Origin: CAYMFD01 sp964389475
GTDB lineage: Bacteria > Bacteroidota > Bacteroidia > Chitinophagales > Saprospiraceae
Assembly: GCA_964389475.1 (NCBI GenBank)
Contig: CAYMFD010000056.1
Location: 1-22,672 of the forward strand
DNA length: 22,672 nucleotides
Direction of reading: 5' to 3'
This document shows, one piece after another, positions 16,207-22,672 of the stretch. Made by a program: the position numbers and the translations under genes. Below the pieces are notes generated by a model that was not told where the DNA came from, ran no database searches, and was given only the letters and a program-made list of their open reading frames with translations. Numbering within the stretch: position 1 is the stretch's first letter; the number at the start of each line of letters is the position of its first letter.

Positions 16207-16392
16207 CATAAGCTGCAATGCACAAGGCCCTGAGCCAATCGGCAATGATCAAAGAAACGTTAAATGACAGGACACAGTGGACCGATAACGCAACGATTAA
16301 CCGTTAAGTCAATTATATTAGTCCGTTGTAAGGCTTTAAGTGGTGATGGTTCGTCTATCAGTAATTGTCCCACGGGGCTTCAAAATCTACAT

Positions 16393-18537
16393 ATGTTTAG
16401 TAACACAATCAGCAAGGTCCTAGCTCTGGTATCCGGTATCATGATCCTAGGTTCTTTTATTAACAATCCTGTTAATGACAAAGAGCGAGAGGCCCTTATC
16501 CTACAAGGTGTGATGACCTTTATCGACAAGGTACACTTTGACCCTAAGCCCGTAGATGACAGCCTGTCCCTATATGTATACAACCGCTACCTAGAGGCTA
16601 CGGATAGTGGCAAACGCTTCTTGCTAGACGCAGAAGTAGCCCAGCTAGAGCTCTACCAATATCAGATCGATGAACAAGTCAGCAGTCGCACATTTGAGTT
16701 TTTTGATGCATCAATAGCCCTAATCGACAATGGTATGGCTAGAGCCAAGGGCATCTACGAGGCTGCGATAAAAGAGCCGATGGACTTTAGCATCGACGAG
16801 TCATTCGAGCTAGACCCTGACAAGCGCGAATGGGCCAAGGACGAGGGTGAACTCAAGGAACACTGGCGCAAGATGCTTAAGTACAATGTGCTGAGCAGGA
16901 TAGAAGACAAGCTAGCCAAGCAAGAAGAAGCTGACTACGAAGGCTCGGTAACGCCGCTAGACAGCCTCACCATGCAAAGCATAGAGAAGGTAAAAGACAA
17001 CTACGACAAGTGGTTTGAGCGGATAGAAAAGACGCGACGTAGCGATCGATTCGAGACCTACGTAGGCTCTATCACCCGATACTTTGATCCTCATACCAAC
17101 TACTTTAACCCCAAGGAGAAAGCCAACTTTGACATCAACATGGGTGGCAAGCTCGAAGGTATAGGTGCTAGACTGCAGTCAGATGGCGAAGAGACCAAGG
17201 TAATGGAGGTCATACCCGGTGGCCCAGCATGGAAGGGCAAGGAACTAGAGGTAGAGGATATCATACTTAAGGTAAGACAAGAAGACGAAGAGGAGCCCCT
17301 GATCATAGGTGGTATGCGTCTGGACGACGTCGTCCAAAAGATCAGAGGTAAGAAAGACAGTAAAGTATTCCTAACCTTGCGTAAGGTCGATGGTAGCATC
17401 GAGGAGATACAGATCATCAGAGACGTGGTGGACCTCGACGAAAGCAAGGCCAAATCGCTACTGCTAGATCACTCTGAGATCATCGACAATGTAGGGTACA
17501 TCAAGTTACCTAAATTCTACAGTGACTTTAAGGGTGGTAGCAGCTGCGCCGTCGATGTCAAGAAAGAACTAGAAAAGCTCAACGAATATGATGTCAATGG
17601 CGTGATCCTAGACCTCAGAAATAATACGGGTGGCTCACTAGGTGACGTGGTCGATATGTCAGGCTTGTTCATAGAGGAGGGACCAATCGTACAGGTCAAG
17701 CCTAGAGGTCGCGACCCCTATGTACACAAGGACGAAGATAAGTCCGTCACTTACGATGGTCCCCTCATCGTACTTGTCAATAACGTCAGTGCATCCGCCT
17801 CGGAGATACTAGCAGCTGCGCTACAAGACTACGGCCGAGCAGTGATCGTGGGTGGTACGACATTCGGCAAGGGTACGGTACAGCGATTTTATGATCTAGA
17901 CCGCGCCTTTACGGGTGCTAATGAGCTCAAGCCATTAGGTAACCTTAAGATGACCATGCAGAAGTTTTACCGAGTCAACGGTGGATCTACGCAACTGCGA
18001 GGCGTCGAACCAGACATACACCTACCCGATAAGTATAGCTTTATCGACTATGGTGAGCGAGAGTATGATCAAGCACTAGAGTTTACGGAGATCGCAAATA
18101 AAGAGTATAAGCAGAGTGTTGTAACCCTAGCCCACCTGCAAGAGCTAAAGGCTAAAGCAGAACTGCGGGTAAAGTCTGACTCGATATTCCAACTGATCAC
18201 CGAGAACGCGAAGCGATTCGAGGATGTAGATGATGATAGTGAAACGGCACTAAACCTCGATGCGTACAGACTGTACATGGCAGAAAAAGACAAAGAGGTA
18301 GAACGGTTCAAAGGACTGATGAAGGATCCTGTGACGGCATTTGAGATCAGAAACCTGAGTGCAGACCTGGAGAAGCAAGAGATAGATGAGTCACTAGCGG
18401 CCAAGAATGAGGACTGGGTGAAAGACGTGCGAAAAGATGTCTACCTTGTGGAGTCGTTACGCATTATGAAAGATATGATCGAATTCGAAGATGACTTTGC
18501 GTCGATCGAAAGTCGCATCAACGCATCTAAACGATAG
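16393..18537 (+). CDS. prc: Prc/Tsp-type C-terminal processing protease (S41)
   Basis: This is a periplasmic serine protease (714 aa) that trims or degrades proteins from exposed C-termini; E. coli Prc (Tsp) acts on MepS and PBP3. Order: signal peptide or anchor (MFSNTISKVLALVSGIMILG), a long helical N-terminal domain (about 30-240), a PDZ domain (about 247-345) and the S41 core. The catalytic dyad is S468 in NVSASASEILAAAL and K493 in FGKGTVQ, exactly 25 residues apart as in E. coli Tsp, with Q497 following. ILDLRNNTGGSL (405-416) is the usual core motif. A C-terminal helical domain resembles that of Tsp-size (CTP-1) members. The start at 16393 is preferred to an in-frame ATG at 16264 because the hydrophobic signal begins there and the extra 43 residues look non-coding. 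A TPR protein gene follows by 20 bp. Confidence 0.92.
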   Translation: MFSNTISKVLALVSGIMILGSFINNPVNDKEREALILQGVMTFIDKVHFDPKPVDDSLSLYVYNRYLEATDSGKRFLLDAEVAQLELYQYQIDEQVSSRTFEFFDASIALIDNGMARAKGIYEAAIKEPMDFSIDESFELDPDKREWAKDEGELKEHWRKMLKYNVLSRIEDKLAKQEEADYEGSVTPLDSLTMQSIEKVKDNYDKWFERIEKTRRSDRFETYVGSITRYFDPHTNYFNPKEKANFDINMGGKLEGIGARLQSDGEETKVMEVIPGGPAWKGKELEVEDIILKVRQEDEEEPLIIGGMRLDDVVQKIRGKKDSKVFLTLRKVDGSIEEIQIIRDVVDLDESKAKSLLLDHSEIIDNVGYIKLPKFYSDFKGGSSCAVDVKKELEKLNEYDVNGVILDLRNNTGGSLGDVVDMSGLFIEEGPIVQVKPRGRDPYVHKDEDKSVTYDGPLIVLVNNVSASASEILAAALQDYGRAVIVGGTTFGKGTVQRFYDLDRAFTGANELKPLGNLKMTMQKFYRVNGGSTQLRGVEPDIHLPDKYSFIDYGEREYDQALEFTEIANKEYKQSVVTLAHLQELKAKAELRVKSDSIFQLITENAKRFEDVDDDSETALNLDAYRLYMAEKDKEVERFKGLMKDPVTAFEIRNLSADLEKQEIDESLAAKNEDWVKDVRKDVYLVESLRIMKDMIEFEDDFASIESRINASKR

Positions 18538-18557
18538 ATGCAGATTACCTAGAGTAT

Positions 18558-20375
18558 ATGATCAAGAGAATTTGTCTTACCGCTGCTGTACTGCTCTGCA
18601 TCCTAGCACAGACTGTCGGACAGGACTCACGACTGGCTAATCAGTATTATCGTAGTGGTGAGTACGAGAAAGCCGCTCAACTATTCAAGAAGCTCTACGA
18701 AAAGAACCGTCGGCAGACGACCTACTTTACGTATTACATCAACTCCCTACTAGAGATAGAGGCATACAAGGAGGCAGAGACGTCTATCAAGGGTGCCATC
18801 AAGCAACAGCCTGGCGACCTAGATTTCTATGTCAGCTACGGTAATCTCTACGAAAAACAGTTTGACCAGGAGAAAGCCGACCAGCAGTATCGTGTAGCCA
18901 TCTCCAAACTGGGAAATAACCCCGGTCAGATACAGAAGCTGGGTAACGCCTTTAGACAACTCGCCAAATATGACCTCGCCATCGAAGCTTACGAGAAAGG
19001 TCAAGCCATCGTCGGTGAGAAATATGACTTCTCAACCAGTCTAGCGGCGCTGTACCAGCAAAAAGGCGAGTACAAACCCATGATCAAGTACTACCTAGAC
19101 GGTATAGATCGCTATGAGCAGCGCCTCGCCTCCCTAGAAAACACCTTTATACGAGTACTACCAGAGGAGTACTACGACGAACTACAGAGTCAGCTCTATA
19201 CCCGCATCCAAGACCAAAAAGAAGGTGAGGAGCAGCCGCTATATACCGAGCTGCTGGAGTGGACATTTATACACCGTAAGCAGTACGACAAGGCGCTACG
19301 TCAGGCAAGGGCGATGGACCGCAAGTACGACGAAAACGGCGGCCGCGTCTACGATGTGGCACAGATAGCTGCCAACGATAATGACTTCGACACCGCTCTC
19401 AAGGGCTACGAATATATCACGACGCAGCACGGGCCCAATACGAGCTACTACCTAGAGGCTAAGCTGGGCTTCCTCAATACTAAGCGAAAGCAGATCATCC
19501 GAAAGGTCGATTACACAACTGAAGACCTTAGAGTCCTAGAGGGAGAATATGTGTCGTTTTTAAATGAGTTTGGTAAGAATACAGAAACCGCTAAGCTCAT
19601 CAAGCAACTCGCCTACCTACAGGCCTACTACCTAGACGATATCACTGGTGCCATCGGCCTACTGGAGGAAGTAAAAGACTACGCCGGCCTCGCCGATCAT
19701 GAAGTGGCGGATGCCAAACTAGAGCTGGGAGACCTGTACCTCATCTCGGGTGATATATGGGAAAGCACACTACTCTACTCGCAGGTAGATAAAAAATACA
19801 AGGAGGGAGCTCTAGGCGAAAAAGCAAGGTACAAGAATGCCCGCCTCAGTTACTTTAACGGAGACTTCGAGTGGGCACAGGCGCAGTTTGATATACTTAA
19901 GTCTGCGACAACTCGACTGATCAGCAATGACGCCATCGATATGTCTGTCTTCATTACTGATAATATGGGGCTAGACACGACCGACGTACCGCTCAAGATG
20001 TATGCAGATAGTGAGTTACTACTATTCCAAAGCAAGTACGACGAGTCTCTTGCAAGGCTCGATGAGATCAAGGAGACCTTCCCAGAGCATAGCCTTACGG
20101 ATGACATCCTATATCTCAAGGCGCAAATCTATACCAGCAGGAGAGAGTACGACAAGGCTGTGGCACTATACGAGACCATCATAGAAAAGTATCCAGAAGA
20201 GATCCGAGCCGATAACTCTCTCTTCGAACTAGCAGAACTATACGAGCAAAAACTGGCTAATCCTGAGAAAGCAAAAGAGCTATACAAGCAGCTCTACGTA
20301 GACTTTAGCGCCAGTACCCTCGCCACAGAGGCCCGTAAGCGATTCCGCATACTACGGGGTGACGACATCGGCTAG
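18558..20375 (+). CDS. Exported TPR-repeat protein, possible Prc partner
   Basis: This 605-aa protein has a signal peptide (MIKRICLTAAVLLCILAQTVGQ) without a lipobox cysteine at the cleavage site, so it should be soluble in the periplasm. Tetratricopeptide repeats fill most of it: ANQYYRSGEYEKAAQLFKKL (27-46), further copies to about 190 (for example FRQLAKYDLAIEAYEKG), a middle region with RKQYDKALRQARAM, and C-terminal BamD/CpoB-like repeats (YTSRREYDKAVALYETIIEKYP, LAELYEQKLANPEKAKELYKQL). TPRs bind peptides or partner proteins; no enzyme domain is visible. It lies 20 bp after prc and is almost certainly co-transcribed with it, which recalls Prc with the TPR adaptor NlpI in E. coli and CtpA with LbcA in Pseudomonas. 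The adaptor role is inference. Its 3' end overlaps the convergent acetyltransferase gene by 24 bp. Confidence 0.87.
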   Translation: MIKRICLTAAVLLCILAQTVGQDSRLANQYYRSGEYEKAAQLFKKLYEKNRRQTTYFTYYINSLLEIEAYKEAETSIKGAIKQQPGDLDFYVSYGNLYEKQFDQEKADQQYRVAISKLGNNPGQIQKLGNAFRQLAKYDLAIEAYEKGQAIVGEKYDFSTSLAALYQQKGEYKPMIKYYLDGIDRYEQRLASLENTFIRVLPEEYYDELQSQLYTRIQDQKEGEEQPLYTELLEWTFIHRKQYDKALRQARAMDRKYDENGGRVYDVAQIAANDNDFDTALKGYEYITTQHGPNTSYYLEAKLGFLNTKRKQIIRKVDYTTEDLRVLEGEYVSFLNEFGKNTETAKLIKQLAYLQAYYLDDITGAIGLLEEVKDYAGLADHEVADAKLELGDLYLISGDIWESTLLYSQVDKKYKEGALGEKARYKNARLSYFNGDFEWAQAQFDILKSATTRLISNDAIDMSVFITDNMGLDTTDVPLKMYADSELLLFQSKYDESLARLDEIKETFPEHSLTDDILYLKAQIYTSRREYDKAVALYETIIEKYPEEIRADNSLFELAELYEQKLANPEKAKELYKQLYVDFSASTLATEARKRFRILRGDDIG

Positions 20376-20816
20376 CGATAGTACCATGGCCTGGTGTGGT
20401 ATGCCATCCTCCAGGTAGTGATCCCCTGTATCAACAAATCCAAAACCAGCGTAGAAGCGATCTAAGTAGCACTGCGCTGAGATCTTGATGTCATGCCCTG
20501 GGTGTCTCTCAGCACACCACGCAATAGATGCCTGCATAAGGTCTCTCCCATAAGCCTTACCTCGCTCATCTATGGCTGTTACTACCCTACCTATACTCGT
20601 GTAGTCTGGATAAGATATACACGGAGCCAATAGCCTACTATACCCCAGCAACTTGGTGCCTCGCTCGTAGAGGAGGTGGTGGGCGACCTGGTCCTTACCA
20701 TCAGCATCGAGATAGGGGCAATCTTGCTCTACGACGAAGACCTCCTGCCGCAAGCGCATGATGCTATACAAGTCATCGAGTGTAAGCTCGTTGTAAGCGC
20801 TAATCCTAATCCGCAT
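20352..20816 (-). CDS. ElaA-like GNAT acetyltransferase
   Basis: This 154-aa cytosolic protein of the GNAT fold, ElaA branch, is presumed to transfer an acetyl group from acetyl-CoA to an unknown amine. Family marks are LRQEVFVVEQDCPYLDADGK (22-41), IGRVVTAIDERGKAYGRDLM (75-94) and AQCYLDRFYAGFGF...YLEDGIPHQAM (114-143). The acetyl-CoA pyrophosphate loop usually reads RGxGxG; here it is R85-G-K-A88-Y-G90, with alanine for the middle glycine. The start at 20816 gives the usual ElaA length. An upstream in-frame ATG at 20855 would add 13 residues and overlap the preceding gene. It follows the polyferredoxin gene by 25 bp on the same strand, and its 3' end overlaps the convergent TPR gene by 24 bp. 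Confidence 0.87.
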   Translation of the reverse strand: MRIRISAYNELTLDDLYSIMRLRQEVFVVEQDCPYLDADGKDQVAHHLLYERGTKLLGYSRLLAPCISYPDYTSIGRVVTAIDERGKAYGRDLMQASIAWCAERHPGHDIKISAQCYLDRFYAGFGFVDTGDHYLEDGIPHQAMVLSLADVVTP

Positions 20817-20841
20817 ATCTCGTTTATGAAGCTTCGTCGTA

Positions 20842-22635
20842 TTAAAGTATCCCAATCTCCGACTCTGAGATATGTATCACCCGCAACTCCTCAGCCCGAG
20901 ACGATACGTCACTACTACCATTCTCTAGTCGAAGTACTCCCCTTGGGCACACAGCACTACATACGCCACAACCTACGCATGAGCTACGTACGATATCCTG
21001 GCCACGCTGCGCATAGGCACGTACATCGATACCCATCTCACAGTAGGTACTGCAGTTACCACAAGAGATACACTGTCCACCATTGGTCGTGATTCTAAAT
21101 CTGGACTTAAATCGCTGGACCAGCCCTAGGTAAGCAGCCAGCGGACACCCAAATCGGCACCACACTCGATTGCCCATCAGTGGATAGAAGCCGGTACCCA
21201 CCACACCAGCGAAGGCTGACCCGATCAAGAAGCCATACCACTGGCGGGTAGCACCCGCTGAGATAAAGCCAAAAACATTATCCTGACCCGTAAAAAACTG
21301 AAATAGTACCAGTACAGTCATCACCACTGCGAATACCAAAACGCCGTGTATAATGTACCGCTCAAACCTCCATGCTCGCAGACTCTTGTCGCTGAGCTGT
21401 CTATAGGGGTCACCCATCGTCTCAGCGAGTCCGCCACAGCCACACACCCAGCTACAATACCACCGCTTACCGAAGAAATAGGTGATCACCGGCACGCCGA
21501 TCACTATCAGTACGATACCCCAGACTAGCATGAATATGCCTAGGCCTCCACTGTTGATCAGGTTGTTGAGGTTCCAGTCAAAGAAGAAAGTATAGTTAAG
21601 CGGCCAGATATTCTTAAAGTCATAGTAAGGCTGGTTGAGCCTGACAAGGATCTCTGGCAGGAGAAAGGCAATACCCGTCTGAAAGAACATCACCGAGAAC
21701 GTCCGTATGCGCTGGTAGCGGTTATGCTGGTACTTAGTCAGCATACGTACTCCCATCACGATGACGATCACGGTATACATCAAGCCATATAAGAACCACC
21801 TACTAGCATTGCCCCCGCTGAGTCGCTCAGCGACAGGATCTACCATCATGATGGCATTGCTGAGGTAGGCTGGCTGCCAGTAGAGGATGACGTAGAAGCT
21901 CACAAAGTATATACCAGCTATGATCCCTAGCCAGCCGGCTATCTGCGGAGAGGCTGATCTAGCAGGTGTATTGCGAGCCGACTGCAGGTAGTACATCACT
22001 AGGCCTATGATGGTGAGACCAATGACTGCTGTGAGTATGGGCCAGAATAAGCCGCCGTTCATATACTTGACGCCATAGGCGAGTACGCCTAAAATCGTCG
22101 CTCCTAAGAAGATCGTCCGCCAGCGAAACGTCAGGCCACGCGTTAAGCTATCGTGGTATATGTGATCATGCTTGATACCTGGGCTCTGACGAAACAGCGG
22201 CAAGATATACAGCAAACCACCTAGGATACCAAGGCCAAAGGTCAATGCCAGAAACAACACCTTATTGCTGGGTAGTAGTCCTCCGGCAGTAGATCTTACT
22301 AGCGTCTCGACGTACTCCTTGACCTTCCAGTCGCCGATCTTGTAGTCCCACTCGCTGACACCATCAGGTATGCCTGCCTCTGACCGAGCAAGTAGGTCAG
22401 CCTGCGCAGCCTTAATTACTGTCGTTACATCACTGATGAAGCCGACATTGCCCGTGTACACCTTATCAGCTACACCAAGGTCGGTAGCCGCTCTTAGGAT
22501 AGCCTCGTTGTGTGTAGCATTGCCGACATCCGCTGTAGCCGACGTCAATCGCTGCGTAGACAATCCCATCGATAGGGTAAAGATGAGCAGGGCGGTGGCG
22601 AATAGGATAGCGCCAATTTTTTGAGTTAATGTCAT
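20842..22635 (-). CDS. Membrane polyferredoxin of the NapH/NosR/CcoG type
   Basis: This 597-aa inner-membrane protein has about ten hydrophobic segments (from 8-26 to about 466-484) and a hydrophilic loop of roughly 95 residues after the first, probably periplasmic. Cysteine motifs come in two kinds. The membrane-edge pair is C394-x3-C398-G-C400 (WYCSWVCGCGG) and C493-x3-C497-P (WCRFGCPLAAYLG), as in NapH and NosR. Two [4Fe-4S] ferredoxin motifs lie at 522-532 (CISCGNCSTYC) and 553-563 (CVGCGVCSAVC), followed by P. Relatives take electrons from quinol for periplasmic reductases or assemble copper oxidase centres. No reductase or oxidase genes are visible, so the partner is unknown. In the first motif glycine replaces the usual proline, and an extra cysteine follows. 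The start is supported by the hydrophobic N-terminus; the leader is ACACA-rich with no SD. The acetyltransferase gene follows by 25 bp. Confidence 0.87.
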   Translation of the reverse strand: MTLTQKIGAILFATALLIFTLSMGLSTQRLTSATADVGNATHNEAILRAATDLGVADKVYTGNVGFISDVTTVIKAAQADLLARSEAGIPDGVSEWDYKIGDWKVKEYVETLVRSTAGGLLPSNKVLFLALTFGLGILGGLLYILPLFRQSPGIKHDHIYHDSLTRGLTFRWRTIFLGATILGVLAYGVKYMNGGLFWPILTAVIGLTIIGLVMYYLQSARNTPARSASPQIAGWLGIIAGIYFVSFYVILYWQPAYLSNAIMMVDPVAERLSGGNASRWFLYGLMYTVIVIVMGVRMLTKYQHNRYQRIRTFSVMFFQTGIAFLLPEILVRLNQPYYDFKNIWPLNYTFFFDWNLNNLINSGGLGIFMLVWGIVLIVIGVPVITYFFGKRWYCSWVCGCGGLAETMGDPYRQLSDKSLRAWRFERYIIHGVLVFAVVMTVLVLFQFFTGQDNVFGFISAGATRQWYGFLIGSAFAGVVGTGFYPLMGNRVWCRFGCPLAAYLGLVQRFKSRFRITTNGGQCISCGNCSTYCEMGIDVRAYAQRGQDIVRSSCVGCGVCSAVCPRGVLRLENGSSDVSSRAEELRVIHISESEIGIL

Positions 22636-22649
22636 GTGTGTGTGTGTTG

Positions 22650-22664
22650 TGTAGCGATGGTCGC
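22650..22664. promoter_or_regulatory. Inverted repeat upstream of the polyferredoxin gene
   Basis: TAGCGA-TGG-TCGCTA is a perfect 6-bp inverted repeat 15 bp before the ATG at 22635, next to an AC-rich stretch. It could form a leader hairpin or be an operator. The promoter itself would lie beyond the window. Confidence 0.3.
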
Positions 22665-22672
22665 TATGCTAA

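Larger units (their letters stand above)
16058..16392. other. gyrB-prc divergent regulatory region
   Basis: This 335-bp gap holds a gyrB promoter and a back-to-back candidate for prc, described separately. It also contains GGTTAACC (16116-16123), a 5-1-5 dyad TTAACCGTTAA (16297-16307), the repeats AAGCTGCT (16099-16106), AGCAGCTT (16153-16160) and AAGCTGC (16210-16216), and the dyad at 16191-16206. An open frame from an ATG at 16264 runs into prc, but its first 43 residues look non-coding. No RNA gene was recognised. Confidence 0.5.

Noticed and set aside
16264..16392. N-terminal extension of Prc from an upstream ATG
   Set aside because: The 43 added residues lack a signal sequence and look non-coding; the hydrophobic export signal begins at the ATG at 16393.
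17100..17453. Long serine-rich open frame antisense to prc, and similar ones at 17517-17699 and 18069-18404
   Set aside because: Serine-rich low-complexity products opposite a Glu/Asp/Lys-rich protease are mirror images of its codon usage, not genes.

Overview
The window looks like chromosomal DNA of a Bacteroidota bacterium, most likely a marine or otherwise free-living member of the Saprospiria. This rests on a C-terminal type IX secretion (T9SS) sorting domain, lipoproteins with Bacteroidota-style lipoboxes, lamin-tail/HYR surface modules, TAnnTTTG-type -7 promoter boxes, weak Shine-Dalgarno sites and the sequence character of GyrB, ScpA and Prc. The exact lineage is inference. No tRNA, rRNA, CRISPR array, insertion sequence or prophage was recognised.

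Layout. (1) 1-3208, minus: the N-terminal 1069 codons of a giant secreted modular protein, running off the left edge. (2) 3452-7031, plus: a compact run of five genes: a WecA/MraY-type sugar-phosphate transferase, the fluoride channel CrcB/FluC, an isopenicillin-N-synthase-like Fe(II) oxygenase and two exported thioredoxin-fold proteins. (3) 7028-7882, minus: a lipoprotein with two FKBP domains, its stop codon interlocked with that of the preceding plus-strand gene. (4) 8024-9178, plus: an HtrA/DegS-like protease with one PDZ domain, ending in a strong intrinsic terminator. (5) 9300-13052, minus: a 1250-residue beta-propeller surface protein with a lipobox, a Calx-beta domain and a T9SS sorting domain. 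(6) 13345-16057, minus: gyrB followed by scpA; scpA has no ATG, GTG or TTG in frame before its conserved N-terminus. (7) 16393-20375, plus: a Prc/Tsp-type C-terminal processing protease followed 20 bp later by a 605-residue exported TPR protein. (8) 20352-22635, minus: a membrane polyferredoxin of the NapH/NosR/CcoG type followed by an ElaA-type GNAT acetyltransferase.

The common theme is cell-envelope biology: surface proteins at both ends of the left half, and exported folding, redox and proteolysis factors (FKBP, thioredoxins, HtrA, Prc, TPR) between them. The housekeeping pair gyrB-scpA shares a divergent regulatory region with prc. Most of the window is ordinary core genome. The points that best repay a second look are the non-canonical scpA start, the Prc-TPR pair as a possible protease-adaptor system, a lipobox and a T9SS sorting domain on one protein, a changed Phe-box residue in FluC, and several perfect dyads in the divergent promoter regions.
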